DNA of 64,000 nucleotides, from positions 1,984,001 through 2,048,000 of the forward strand of contig NZ_CP008747.1 in the NCBI RefSeq assembly GCF_000816085.1, in the 5' to 3' direction. The translations under genes were made by a program, and so were the position numbers. A model generated the notes under the pieces. It was given only the letters and a program-made list of their open reading frames with translations, was not told the origin of the DNA and did no database searches. Every line of letters starts with the position of its first letter. Within the stretch, counting starts at the first letter, position 1. This DNA is from Staphylococcus hyicus. Lineage in GTDB: Bacteria > Bacillota > Bacilli > Staphylococcales > Staphylococcaceae. Positions 42,383 through 51,114 of the stretch are shown piece by piece.

Positions 42383-42506
42383 TATAAGCTAAATTTCAGT
42401 TAGAAGCACGTACATTTAATACTTGCTTAACTTTTATCAGTTAAGAGAGTGGCAAACGCCATTAAAATGCGTCAGTCCTACCCCTTTTAGTATATTATAA
42501 ATCTAA

Positions 42507-43514
42507 TTATTTAGCATGACTTGCTAAATATTCTAACGTACGTACTAATTGTGCTGTATAAGACATTTCGTTATCATACCAAGATGCAACTTTAACTAAT
42601 TGACGATCGCCAACAGTCATAACGCGTGTTTGAGTTGCGTCGAATAATGCACCAAACGTCATACCTACAACGTCAGAAGAGACGATTTCATCTTCAGTGT
42701 AACCGAATGATTCATTAGTTGCATTTTTCATTGCATTGTTAACTTCTTCAACAGATACTTCTTTTTCTAAAACAACAGTTAATTCTGTTAATGAACCTGT
42801 AGCAACTGGTACACGTTGCGCGCCACCATCTAATTTACCAGCAATTTCTGGAATAACTAAACCGATTGCTTTTGCAGCACCTGTTGAGTTAGGGATGATG
42901 TTTTCAGCAGCTGCACGTGCACGACGTTTGTCACCTTTTCTGTGAGGTGAGTCTTGCGTATTTTGGTCACCTGTATAAGCGTGAATTGTAGTCATTAAAC
43001 CTTCAACAATACCAAATTCATCGTGTAATGTTTTCGCTACCGGAGCTAATGAGTTTGTAGTACAAGACGCACCTGAAACAACTGTTTCTGAACCGTCTAA
43101 TTCTTCATGGTTAACGTTATATACAATTGTTTTAAGATCACCAGTACCTGGTGCTGAAATTAAGACTTTTTTAGCGCCTGCTTCAATGTGTGCTTCAGCT
43201 TTTTCTTTAGATGTGAAGAAACCAGTACATTCTAAAACAACATCTACTTCTAAGTCTTTCCAAGGTAATTTAGATGGTTCTGGTTCAGAGAATGATTTCA
43301 CTTCTTTACCATTTACGCGGAAACCACCATCAATTACATCTACTTCTTCAGTAAAACGTCCTTGCATCGTGTCATATTTTAATAAATGTGCAAGCATGTC
43401 GTCGTCAGTTAAATCATTGACAGCTACTACCTCAATGTTTTCTACGTCTTGAATTCTTCTAAATGCTAAACGACCAATTCTACCAAATCCGTTAATTGCT
43501 ACTTTTACTGCCAT
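42507..43514 (-). CDS. gapA: glyceraldehyde-3-phosphate dehydrogenase GapA
   Basis: A 335-residue NAD-dependent GAPDH. Rossmann motif [14 protein letters not shown], active cysteine C151 ([12 protein letters not shown]), and the C-terminal [11 protein letters not shown]. This is the glycolytic enzyme (gapA/gap1) as shown by its place behind gapR and before pgk. AAAGGAGG precedes the start. The 148-base gap to gapR holds a TGTTTC/GAAACA hairpin near 43569, where the B. subtilis cggR-gapA message is processed. Confidence 0.98.
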   Translation of the reverse strand: MAVKVAINGFGRIGRLAFRRIQDVENIEVVAVNDLTDDDMLAHLLKYDTMQGRFTEEVDVIDGGFRVNGKEVKSFSEPEPSKLPWKDLEVDVVLECTGFFTSKEKAEAHIEAGAKKVLISAPGTGDLKTIVYNVNHEELDGSETVVSGASCTTNSLAPVAKTLHDEFGIVEGLMTTIHAYTGDQNTQDSPHRKGDKRRARAAAENIIPNSTGAAKAIGLVIPEIAGKLDGGAQRVPVATGSLTELTVVLEKEVSVEEVNNAMKNATNESFGYTEDEIVSSDVVGMTFGALFDATQTRVMTVGDRQLVKVASWYDNEMSYTAQLVRTLEYLASHAK

Positions 43515-43662
43515 GTTAATGGCCTCCTTTAATGATATTTAAAAAGTGATATACGCCCCGACTGTTAAACTTGTTTCTCTGAAACAGTCCATTCATTAAG
43601 TCTTGAAAACAAGCTCAATTCAGCATTATTTATAAACCACTTTTTACTTATTTTTTTAATAA

Positions 43663-44679
43663 TTATTGCTCAACAATCATTTTTGCTGCCTCTTCATCTG
43701 TAATTAACACAGTGTTTTTAGGCGCTATCTTGAGGTAAGCTTTCATTGCGTTACCTTTCGAATAACCTCCCGCTACAGCAAAATTATGCTCTTTCATACG
43801 GACTTCTTCTAATTGAAGTCCTATCGTGTTGACTTTGTGAATGATTTGGCCATGTTCATCAAAATAGTAACCAAATGCCTCACCCACGGCATTATGATGT
43901 TGAAGTTTCTCTATCAATTCTGGCGTAGACTGACGTCTCTTAGCCATTTTCAGCGCATCACCAATACCATGTATTGTAATTTTTGAATCTTTAATTTTCT
44001 CTAATGTTTGTATCACTGCAGGTTCTTTAAGTAAATTCTGATACGTGAGTTCACTAACATTGTCAGGAACATAAAGCGTTGTGTAACTGCCACCTGTACG
44101 ATGTGCCATGGTTGAACAAATGGTGTTTGCTTGGAATACTACATTTTCGCCAAGACCACCTCGTGCTGGAACGAATAAAACATCAAACGGCAATGGTGAC
44201 ATTGCATCACTTACCGATGCCATCGTAGAGCCACCTGTAACAGCAACAATTGCATCATTATATAATTGTTTTTCTAACAATTGGCCTGCGATACGCCCAA
44301 TTTCTACTTTAACGCTTAAATCATTATCACTATTTCCTGGTACCACATGAACTTCTTTAATTTGATACAAATCTTTAATTTGTTTCGCCAAACTGTGGTA
44401 ATCAGTATAGTTATTAAAATAGACATTGAGTTCATTTAAAACGTCGATACCAACATGAGTTAACGTCATTCCTGTTGATTTGACTGAAATTAAATCTTGT
44501 ACTTTTAAAAGGTCCGTTTCAGAACGTAAAACACGTTCTGTAAGATTCAATTTATCACTAAGTGTTCGACGTCCGACAGGTTGATACTTTTGGATGGTGC
44601 TTAAAATTGAGAAACGCCGATACATCTTGTCTACCAAATCAGGAACAATCTTTTGCTGCACTTGAATGATGTTTTTCAA
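43663..44679 (-). CDS. gapR: GapR (CggR), central glycolytic gene repressor, TTG start
   Basis: A 338-residue SorC/DeoR-type regulator. The N-terminal winged helix spans about 15-75 (VGRRTLSDKLNLTERVLRSE), and the C-terminal sugar-binding domain has VTGGSTMASVSD, PARGG, GIGDA and NTIGL motifs. Fructose-1,6-bisphosphate releases such repressors from DNA. The start is TTG 44679, 8 bases after AAGGAGG; no ATG is available. A CggR-like operator is visible 33-70 bases upstream, implying autoregulation of the whole operon. Confidence 0.94.
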   Translation of the reverse strand: MKNIIQVQQKIVPDLVDKMYRRFSILSTIQKYQPVGRRTLSDKLNLTERVLRSETDLLKVQDLISVKSTGMTLTHVGIDVLNELNVYFNNYTDYHSLAKQIKDLYQIKEVHVVPGNSDNDLSVKVEIGRIAGQLLEKQLYNDAIVAVTGGSTMASVSDAMSPLPFDVLFVPARGGLGENVVFQANTICSTMAHRTGGSYTTLYVPDNVSELTYQNLLKEPAVIQTLEKIKDSKITIHGIGDALKMAKRRQSTPELIEKLQHHNAVGEAFGYYFDEHGQIIHKVNTIGLQLEEVRMKEHNFAVAGGYSKGNAMKAYLKIAPKNTVLITDEEAAKMIVEQ

Positions 44680-44711
44680 GAGGCATGCCTCCTTATTAGT
44701 GAAACAGGATG

Positions 44712-44748
44712 GTCATGTATGAGCCAAGCGTTGACAAATTCAGTCCCA
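44712..44748 (-). promoter_or_regulatory. CggR/GapR-type operator
   Basis: On the minus strand TGGGAC-N6-TGTC is followed after 4 bases by TTGGC-N6-ATGAC. This mirrors the B. subtilis CggR operator CGGGAC-N6-TGTC-N4-CGGGAC-N6-TGTC as I recall it, with an almost perfect first half and a weaker second half. It lies between the presumed promoter and gapR. Confidence 0.65.
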
Positions 44749-44968
44749 TTCGTCACAAAAAAATATAACCTGTTTACATTTTTAATCATACTATGGTTGA
44801 ATTAAAAATGCAAGTCAAAAACAATCCCACCATAAAAAACGTTGGACAAATAACGTCCCTTCAGAGTAATGTCTATGAACATCAACATACACATCCAGTG
44901 ATGCATGAGTCAATATGTGAGCGGGTATGTAATTTACGTGTATAATCTTTTGTATAAGGAGGTTCAAA

Positions 44969-45226
44969 ATGAGATATTCAAATGACAAACCTGAAGTTAT
45001 AGATCCAGATGATCCTCGATATAGAAGACCGGATGATTTTAACCAACACAATGGTAGACATAACGACCAAGATTTTTACAATGGTCGCTATCAGGACTAC
45101 AATAATAATGAAAGACATATATATTATCGTTCATACGGCTGCACACCAGGGTGCTTTCCAGGTTGCTTATTTTCAATCATCTTATCTATTATTCTCACCC
45201 TACTATTAAATATGTTTTTATCTTAA
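44969..45226 (+). CDS. small tail-anchored membrane protein
   Basis: An 85-residue protein with a polar N-terminal half rich in Asn, Asp, Tyr and Arg (DDPRYRRPDDFNQHN) and a C-terminal hydrophobic helix of about 22 residues, preceded by CTPGCFPGC with three cysteines. AAGGAGG lies 8 bases before the ATG, and a good terminator follows. I do not recognise a family. The three cysteines at the membrane boundary could be acylated or redox-active (speculation). Confidence 0.7.
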   Translation: MRYSNDKPEVIDPDDPRYRRPDDFNQHNGRHNDQDFYNGRYQDYNNNERHIYYRSYGCTPGCFPGCLFSIILSIILTLLLNMFLS

Positions 45227-45274
45227 AAAAACCCCTTGAGCTATCATTTTCTAACCATTGCTCAAGGGATTTTC
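45227..45274. terminator. bidirectional terminator
   Basis: Stem CCCCTTGAGC with GCTCAAGGGA, loop of 18 bases, A-run before and TTTTC after. It serves the convergent genes at 44969 and 45281. Confidence 0.85.
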
Positions 45275-45280
45275 ATATAT

Positions 45281-45919
45281 TTATGGTTTGACCGTTTGTG
45301 TAGTTGTTGTTGAACGTGTTTGGGCTTGTTCGTTAGATGTCTCTCTTGTAGTTGTTTGTCGTGAGCCATTATGATTTGTTTCAGTTGACCGTCTCGTTTC
45401 ATTAGATGGCTGAGGTGATTTGTTTTCTGTAGATGGTTCCGCTGTTGATGGTGGCTCATTTGTACGTTCTTGCGTTGGTTTTTGTTCTGATGAAGGTTTT
45501 TCTTTAGGCTTTTTATCTTCTTTTGTAGGTTGTTCAGTCGTTTGTTGTCTAGTTTTATTACGTTGCGCTGCTTCGATAGATGCTAACCGTTCTTGTTCAA
45601 GTGATGCTTGTCGTTCTTGTTCAAGTGATGCTTGAATAGCTTGTTGTTGCTCTAAGCTCGCTTCTTGTTCTCTTTTTTCTTTCTCTCGTTGTTGGCGCGC
45701 CTTTTCTTTTTGAGCTTCTTTTTGCTTTTGTTGTTCCTCAACTGACTTATCATGAAGACGTTCATTTCCTTTATGTGATTGGTCGACAAAGGAAAATATC
45801 GCGAAAATCAAACCGCCAATCAATAGTAGAATGATTATTATACTCAAACAACCTGTGGCCATTTTTTTCTTCCGATTCCCATCATGTTGAGCTGGAAATT
45901 GTTGGTTGTTCAACCCCAT
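45281..45919 (-). CDS. single-pass membrane protein with Glu/Gln/Lys coiled coil and Ser/Thr/Pro tail
   Basis: A 212-residue protein: polar N-terminus with RKKKMATG, one membrane helix at about 22-44, a charged Gln/Glu/Lys/Arg-rich coiled-coil region (about 55-115) containing repeats of QASLEQER, and a low-complexity Thr/Ser/Pro/Glu tail. Orientation by the positive-inside rule puts the tail outside, so it could span or sense the cell wall. No enzymatic domain is seen. Start follows AGTGAGG. Similar proteins are poorly conserved in sequence, so expect weak database matches. Confidence 0.75.
   Translation of the reverse strand: MGLNNQQFPAQHDGNRKKKMATGCLSIIIILLLIGGLIFAIFSFVDQSHKGNERLHDKSVEEQQKQKEAQKEKARQQREKEKREQEASLEQQQAIQASLEQERQASLEQERLASIEAAQRNKTRQQTTEQPTKEDKKPKEKPSSEQKPTQERTNEPPSTAEPSTENKSPQPSNETRRSTETNHNGSRQTTTRETSNEQAQTRSTTTTQTVKP
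45579..45626. repeat. 24-base tandem repeat inside a coiled-coil gene
   Basis: Two adjacent 24-base units (45579-45602 and 45603-45626) differ at about three positions and encode the eight-residue unit QASLEQER; a third partial unit follows. An eight-residue period could arise by slippage. Confidence 0.75.
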
Positions 45920-46161
45920 AATCTAACCTCACTTTATTATACTGACATTGCGCAATACGATGTGATGACTTAGAATATTTCTGTTATTTGCTCATTGCCT
46001 ATTTTCCTATACAGTATGTTTCATTATAACAATTATCATACTAAAAATAAAAATAAACGTTTACCCTTAACCTCATATGAAATTTATTTATGCATTTGTG
46101 TTTACGCTTTGAAAAAATAAGGAACATAATAATTAAGATTCGTTAGTATTAGGGGGGTTTC

Positions 46162-46242
46162 ATGTTGAAATCTATTTTACGTATGATTATTCGAGTAATA
46201 GTGATAAAATTAATCTCAAATTTCTTCAATAAAAAAAGATAA
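46162..46242 (+). CDS. 26-residue hydrophobic cationic peptide
   Basis: ATG 46162 is preceded at 4 bases by AGGGGGG and the ORF ends at TAA 46240-46242, immediately before a strong terminator. The peptide begins MLKSILRMIIRVIVIKLISN and ends FFNKKR: a hydrophobic helix studded with Lys/Arg, net charge about +6. This architecture (own ribosome-binding site, tiny ORF, own terminator) resembles genes for small membrane peptides, phenol-soluble modulin-like peptides or type I toxins. I do not recognise it. No antisense RNA is evident, and 45920-46161 shows only AT-rich sequence. Confidence 0.55.
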   Translation: MLKSILRMIIRVIVIKLISNFFNKKR

Positions 46243-46274
46243 GGCCAGAATGCTGCATCATTCTGGCCTTTCTT
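46241..46274 (+). terminator. terminator after the 26-codon ORF
   Basis: Stem AAGGCCAGAATG with CATTCTGGCCTT (loop CTGCAT region) followed by TCTT. The 200 bases after it contain no other feature before the next gene. Confidence 0.8.
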
Positions 46275-46471
46275 AACTAAAGGGAGTTAAACCTTCGTCG
46301 TATATTATGGGGTATACGCTAACTAAGAGATGGGTTAATAAACCTATTTTCGAAGGCAATTTCATTATAACGTAGTTTGTGAAAAAATAAACATAATAAG
46401 TTGTTATATTTTTGATAGAATCTTGACAGTTTTTTGACCTCTTTATGAACGTAAAAAAATGGAGGGATATT

Positions 46472-47374
46472 ATGACAAATATTTTAGTAACTGGCGGGAC
46501 TGGTTTAGTCGGTACTGCCCTCGTAGATGCATTATTGAAAGAATCAGACAACAATATCTATATTTTGACACGTTCTAATAGAACATCTGACCAACGCCGT
46601 GTCTCTTATATTAATTGGAAAAATGAAAAGTGGGAAGTCCAAGTGCCTGATATCGATATCGTCATTAATCTTGCAGGTGCTACCTTAAACAAGCGTTGGA
46701 CGGCCACGCACAAACAACTTATGATGACCAGTCGCATTCAAGCTACACATGCATTATTTGAGTTATTTGAAAATCGAACGCATCAACCAAACATCTTATT
46801 TAATGCCAGTGCCATGGGCTACTATCCGCCGTCCAAAAAAGATGCTTACACCGAATACTATAAAACCTTGCCCCATGATTTTTTATCTGAGATTGTTTAT
46901 CAGTGGGAGCGTGAAGCTGATCATTTTTCAACGTTAGGCACTCGTGTGATTAAAGGTCGTTTCGGATTAATATTATCCCATCAAGGTGGTGCATTACCGA
47001 TGATGGCTCTGCCATACCAATATGGTGTCGGTGGTAAAGTTGGCGATGGTAAGCAATGGTATTCATGGATTCATATCAATGATTTAGTACAAAGCATTTT
47101 ATTCTTAATTAAGCATCCTGATGCTCAAGGTGTCTATAATCTCAACGCCCCACTTCCGGAAACTCAAAATGATTTCGGCATTGCGTTAAGTCGCGCATTA
47201 CATCGCCCCCATTATACACGCGTACCTACTTTAGTGATGCGTATAATATTAGGCGAAATGTCGACACTTATTTTAGATACGCAATATATGGTACCTGAAC
47301 GTATTCAAATGTTAGGTTTTAAATTTGAATATCCTGAATTAAATTCCGCACTTCACGCTATTTATCAAAACTAG
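46472..47374 (+). CDS. TIGR01777-type NAD(P)-binding epimerase-like protein
   Basis: A 300-residue extended-SDR protein. N-terminal Rossmann motif [17 protein letters not shown], then [23 protein letters not shown] and the C-terminal DUF1731-like segment beginning near residue 250 ([23 protein letters not shown]). It belongs to the YfhF group, of unknown substrate. ATG 46472 has GGAGGG at 6 bases; nine upstream codons are unsupported. Confidence 0.87.
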   Translation: MTNILVTGGTGLVGTALVDALLKESDNNIYILTRSNRTSDQRRVSYINWKNEKWEVQVPDIDIVINLAGATLNKRWTATHKQLMMTSRIQATHALFELFENRTHQPNILFNASAMGYYPPSKKDAYTEYYKTLPHDFLSEIVYQWEREADHFSTLGTRVIKGRFGLILSHQGGALPMMALPYQYGVGGKVGDGKQWYSWIHINDLVQSILFLIKHPDAQGVYNLNAPLPETQNDFGIALSRALHRPHYTRVPTLVMRIILGEMSTLILDTQYMVPERIQMLGFKFEYPELNSALHAIYQN

Positions 47375-47399
47375 CTTGTCATACAACGCTTAAATGAAT

Positions 47400-47443
47400 G
47401 ACGTCTTCAAAGGTGAATCCATTTACTCTGAAGACGTTTTTTA
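47400..47443 (+). terminator. terminator of the SDR gene
   Basis: Stem GACGTCTTCA with TGAAGACGTT and a TTTTTT tail. Confidence 0.85.
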
Positions 47444-47478
47444 TTATATGCTCATTTAAAAATCAAACGTATGTGTTG

Positions 47479-47967
47479 TTATTTTAACAATAATTGGTAA
47501 AATGTTAGGTCTAACCATCGATTAAATTTATAACCGACTTGCTTGAGTGTGCCAGCCGCTTCAAAACCGTATATTTCATGCAGATGAATACTTCCTTGAT
47601 TCGCAGCATCAATACCCGCAATCATCGTTTTAAACCCCTTATGCGTTGCATCTTTTATCATGTATTCAAGCAGTTGCGAGGCAATGCGTTTCCTCCGATA
47701 AGATGCACTAACGTATAATGAGTGTTCTACCGTATATTGATATCCCGGCCAATTTCGAAATGTACCATACGTGGCAAAACCTGCCACATCACCATCTATG
47801 TCATAAACCCAAATTGGCCACTGACCATTCACTTTATTCTCAAACCACTTTTCACGTTCTTCTACTGTGGTTTCATGATATGTATATACTGCCGTCGTAT
47901 TAATAATGGCGTCATTATAAATTTCAGTAATTGTTGCAATATCCTCTTTTGTCGCTTCTCTAATCAT
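47479..47967 (-). CDS. GNAT acetyltransferase, phosphinothricin/methionine-sulfone type
   Basis: A 162-residue GNAT protein with the PAT/MnaT pattern: IREATKEDIATITEIYNDAI, WPIWVYDIDGDVAGFATYG, SLYVSASYRRKRIASQLL (acetyl-CoA loop), GIDAANQGSIHLHEIYGFE and the tail VGYKFNRWLDLTFYQ. Homologues acetylate methionine sulfone/sulfoximine-like amino acids, a detoxification role. ATG 47967 stands before a 200-base gap shared with the metalloprotease gene, in which I see only promoter-like AT-rich sequence. Confidence 0.85.
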   Translation of the reverse strand: MIREATKEDIATITEIYNDAIINTTAVYTYHETTVEEREKWFENKVNGQWPIWVYDIDGDVAGFATYGTFRNWPGYQYTVEHSLYVSASYRRKRIASQLLEYMIKDATHKGFKTMIAGIDAANQGSIHLHEIYGFEAAGTLKQVGYKFNRWLDLTFYQLLLK

Positions 47968-48169
47968 ATAAACACCTCATCTGTTAAATTTTCAAATAAT
48001 TTTGAATAAATAATATATTAAGCGCTATCATAACGCCTCATGCCATTTAGATATATTGTATTATGGGAAACCACAGAGTGTGAAGCAATTCTTTATCTTA
48101 AAATATGTTTATTATTTATTCCATAACTTATGATATAATAAAATTATCTTTTAATTAGGAGGTTTTTAT

Positions 48170-49675
48170 ATGTATCAAAAACTTGGAGTTTGTGCATTAT
48201 CTTTATCTCTTTTAGGTACCGTCTACACACCAACTGCTGGGGCTGAGTCTGTAGCACCTACCGACCAAATCACTGTCAAAAATAAGGCTGACGTGATGAA
48301 AGCACTCAAGCAAATAGCACCAGACAAAGGCATTAAAAATTACAACAAGTATTACAGCATTAAAAAAGAACAAAAGGATGATATGGGTTATACACATTAC
48401 ACACTTTATCCTAAAGTGAAAAACCACATTGCTAAAGACCGCGAAGTGAAAGTGCACGTTGATCCAAAAGGTAAAGTAGTAATGGTTAACGGTGAAGTTA
48501 AAGCACCGGAAGTAAAACCTAAAAATGACGTTTCGCTAAGCAAAGAGGATGCTGTAAACGATGCTTTTAAAGCTGTGAAATTAAATCGTAATGAAGCTAA
48601 AAACGGTAAAGACGAAGTTGTAAAATCAAATGAAGTTGTCATTAATGGTGATGAAAACAAATTTGTTTATGAAGTCGAAATCACAACCATTGATCCACAA
48701 CCATCACATTGGAAAGTCCAAGTTGATGCCAAAACAGGTCAAGTAGTTGAAAAGCAAGACTTAATTAAACATGCTGCTGCAACTGGTACGGGAGTGGGTG
48801 TCCGTAACGATCGCAAACAGATTAATATTAATTCAACATCAGGCGGTTACACATTAGAAGACGTTACACGTAACGGTGTATTATCTGCATATAGTTATAA
48901 TCAAAGCACAGATACTGCAAACTTAATTACAGACAAAGACCGTACGTTTGATGCAAATGATCAAAAAGCTGGAGTAGATGCAAACTACTATGCCGGTAAG
49001 GTTTATGATTACTACAAGAATGTTCATAATAGAGATTCTTATGATGACAAGGGAAGTCCTATTCAATCGATTACTCATGTAAACACATTCCAAGGTGAAG
49101 ATAACAGTACAAATGCTGCTTGGCTAGGTGATAAAATGATTTACGGTGATGGTGATGGCCGTGAAATGCATAGTTTAGCTGCTGCTAATGATATCATTGC
49201 GCACGAAATCACACACGGCGTGACTCAAGAAACTGCTGCTTTAGTTTACCAAGACCAGCCAGGTGCATTAAATGAAAGTTTTTCTGATGTATTTGCATAC
49301 TTCATTGATTTCGAAGATACGTTATTAGGTGAAGACGCTTACATCAATCCAGGTCCAAATAAAGCTTTCCGTAGTTTTAGTGACCCAACAAAATTCAATC
49401 AACCTGCTCATATGAAAGATTATAAACATGTACGCTATGACAATGGTGGCGTTCATATTAACTCAGGGATTCCAAACAAAGCTGCATATTTAACAACTCA
49501 AAAGTTAGGTAAAACAAAATCAGAAAAAATCTACTACCGTGCACTTTCACAATATTTAACTTCTACATCTCAATTTGCAGACGCTAAACGTGCCCTTGAA
49601 CAATCTGCTCAAGATTTATACGGTGCATCTGCAAAACAAAAAGTTACAGAAGCATGGAACGAAGTTGGTCTTTAA
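48170..49675 (+). CDS. aur: aureolysin-like secreted M4 metalloprotease
   Basis: A 501-residue thermolysin-family preproenzyme. Signal peptide about 1-25 (cleavage near AGA-ES), FTP/PepSY propeptide to about residue 201, and a mature enzyme that probably begins AAATGTG at 202. Zinc ligands H345 and H349 with catalytic E346 (HEITHGVT), third ligand E369 (GALNESFSD), and H429 (DNGGVHINSG) are all intact, as is the Ca-site-rich GDGDG. It is a likely virulence or nutrient-release protease, comparable to S. aureus aureolysin and S. hyicus ShpII. AGGAGG precedes the ATG. No GNAT-protease link is implied by the divergent neighbour. Confidence 0.94.
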   Translation: MYQKLGVCALSLSLLGTVYTPTAGAESVAPTDQITVKNKADVMKALKQIAPDKGIKNYNKYYSIKKEQKDDMGYTHYTLYPKVKNHIAKDREVKVHVDPKGKVVMVNGEVKAPEVKPKNDVSLSKEDAVNDAFKAVKLNRNEAKNGKDEVVKSNEVVINGDENKFVYEVEITTIDPQPSHWKVQVDAKTGQVVEKQDLIKHAAATGTGVGVRNDRKQININSTSGGYTLEDVTRNGVLSAYSYNQSTDTANLITDKDRTFDANDQKAGVDANYYAGKVYDYYKNVHNRDSYDDKGSPIQSITHVNTFQGEDNSTNAAWLGDKMIYGDGDGREMHSLAAANDIIAHEITHGVTQETAALVYQDQPGALNESFSDVFAYFIDFEDTLLGEDAYINPGPNKAFRSFSDPTKFNQPAHMKDYKHVRYDNGGVHINSGIPNKAAYLTTQKLGKTKSEKIYYRALSQYLTSTSQFADAKRALEQSAQDLYGASAKQKVTEAWNEVGL

Positions 49676-49875
49676 GACTAAAATGAATTTTTGCGTTTAA
49701 AATTTTTAAATATATACACTAACTCTATTTTCCTAATACACCTTCATCACAAAAATTAAAAACATATCCGTTTATTTGAATTATGACGCTTTGTATGCAC
49801 ATATATCCCCAACAAATGCATGTCACTATTCAAGTAAAGACTTCCCACATATTCTCAAATGTTTATGTTGGAAGC

Positions 49876-49907
49876 AAAAGCTGAGGCATTAATTTGTCTC
49901 AGCTTTT
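49876..49907 (-). terminator. terminator overlapping the end of the catE-like gene
   Basis: Stem AAAAGCTGAG with CTCAGCTTTT. The 3' codons of the gene are part of the stem: the TAA at 49889-49891 lies in the loop. The region 49676-49875 between the two converging genes has no other visible feature. Confidence 0.75.
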
Positions 49908-50695
49908 GTATTTGAAGCCATATTGATGGTCATGATGAGCCCTTCAGGCGTCGATAAGGATTGGGTTGTAGCATCATATTTTACAATATTAAAAGACGTC
50001 AAACCATACGTTTCATTTGCTCTAATCCTTTTACTATATGACTGCCAAGTATTGAGTGCAATATGGTGATGATATCGATGATCCGACATAAACACCGCCT
50101 TTGGAAACGTTGATACAAGTTTAAAACCCATCGATTCATAAAATTTTTTTCCATTTTCCAAATCTGCTGCTTTTAAATGTAAATGACCAATTCGTGCACC
50201 TGTCTTCATACCTTCCCATATCGTATCATGTGCGTGTTGTAAAATACCGGCCACATCTAATGGTAATGTGTCCATTTTTACATTTTCTTGGTTCCATTCC
50301 CATTCTGAAAAAGCTCTATCCACATATACTTCTATACCATTTCCTTCATAATCATTAAAGTATATCGCTTGGCTCACTAAATGATCACCACCACCAAAAC
50401 GAATGTTGTGTGAGTCGATATGTCTCATAAACGCACCCAATTGTTCCACACGGTCTAATAACAATGCGAGGTGAAACAACCCCACTTCATGTGATTTTGC
50501 CGTACGTCCATTTTCGAGTAGGTTTAATACGAGTTCATCACCAGAATCTCCTATTGCTAATACCAGTTTAGAAGCTGTTTCGTATTTTATTGGCATCCCA
50601 AGTATCGTATGATAAAACGTCTTTTGATTGTTGAAATCTTTTACATTAATAGTAATCCGATTGACATGCATTGTATTAGAATTATGAAAATTCAT
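49889..50695 (-). CDS. catE: VOC-family dioxygenase/glyoxalase, CatE-like
   Basis: A 268-residue protein of two vicinal-oxygen-chelate repeats: residues about 10-120 (HVNRITINVKDFNNQKTFYHTILGM) and 150-260 (RIGHLHLKAADLENGKKFYESMGF). Metal ligands include the N-terminal histidines HVNRI and GHLHLK and a glutamate in GNGIEVYVDR. It resembles CatE (catechol 2,3-dioxygenase) of the quinone-stress response. ATG 50695 follows GGAGAGGTG; 24 upstream in-frame codons run through the operator. A perfect palindrome 19 bases upstream indicates repressor control. Confidence 0.85.
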   Translation of the reverse strand: MNFHNSNTMHVNRITINVKDFNNQKTFYHTILGMPIKYETASKLVLAIGDSGDELVLNLLENGRTAKSHEVGLFHLALLLDRVEQLGAFMRHIDSHNIRFGGGDHLVSQAIYFNDYEGNGIEVYVDRAFSEWEWNQENVKMDTLPLDVAGILQHAHDTIWEGMKTGARIGHLHLKAADLENGKKFYESMGFKLVSTFPKAVFMSDHRYHHHIALNTWQSYSKRIRANETYGLTSFNIVKYDATTQSLSTPEGLIMTINMASNTKAETN

Positions 50696-50713
50696 ATCAT
50701 CACCTCTCCAATG

Positions 50714-50740
50714 ATTGTGGTATATTAAATATACCACAAT
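50714..50740 (-). promoter_or_regulatory. QsrR/YodB-type quinone-responsive operator
   Basis: Perfect inverted repeat with 13-base arms (ATTGTGGTATATT and AATATACCACAAT) and a one-base centre at 50727. Its core 50720-50734 is exactly GTATA-N5-TATAC, the consensus I recall for the S. aureus quinone sensor QsrR, which is known to repress catE. It lies 19 bases before the ATG, where bound repressor would block transcription. Confidence 0.85.
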
Positions 50741-50861
50741 GGGTAGTGATTTTCTCAAATAACACACCTATTTACCATTTTAGGAGCAATTAAATAGCAA
50801 TTACGGTTCGTTTCATTTATATTTGATATAAATAATTCTCAATTTATAAAGGAGGATTTTT

Positions 50862-51065
50862 ATGTATGTAAATAAATTAGCCTATATTTTATTAGCATTC
50901 TTTTTAGGATCATTTGGAATCCACAAGTTTTACGCAGGTAAACCGATTCAAGGTCTCTTGCACATTGCATTCTTTTGGACTGGTATTCCGCATATCATTG
51001 CTATCATTAGTGGTATTTTAGTTTTACTTAAACCTGCAGATGAATATGGTCGTGTATATGTATAA
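50862..51065 (+). CDS. TM2 domain protein
   Basis: A 67-residue protein: two hydrophobic helices joined by the TM2 motif GSFGIHKFYAGKPIQGLLH, ending in DEYGRVYV. TM2 proteins are small membrane proteins of unknown role in bacteria. AAAGGAGG precedes the ATG. Its terminator is shared with cspC. Confidence 0.87.
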   Translation: MYVNKLAYILLAFFLGSFGIHKFYAGKPIQGLLHIAFFWTGIPHIIAIISGILVLLKPADEYGRVYV

Positions 51066-51104
51066 AAAAGACCGTGTCGAATTTTCTTTCGACACGGTCT
51101 TTTA
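51066..51104. terminator. bidirectional terminator between the TM2 gene and cspC
   Basis: Long perfect stem AAAAGACCGTGTCGA with TCGACACGGTCTTTT (loop about 8 bases), A/T-runs at both ends. Confidence 0.92.
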
Positions 51105-51114
51105 ATTATATTTA

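Noticed and set aside
44815-45051. 78-codon minus-strand ORF over the start of the small membrane protein gene
   Set aside because: The plus-strand gene has AAGGAGG and a terminator; the minus-strand frame has neither.
45420-45635. Cys/Ser-rich ORF opposite the coiled-coil gene
   Set aside because: Mirror image of the low-complexity Gln/Glu/Thr codons; no translation signal.
46273-46554. 93-codon minus-strand ORF
   Set aside because: Runs antisense into the SDR gene start, without a ribosome-binding site or recognisable product.
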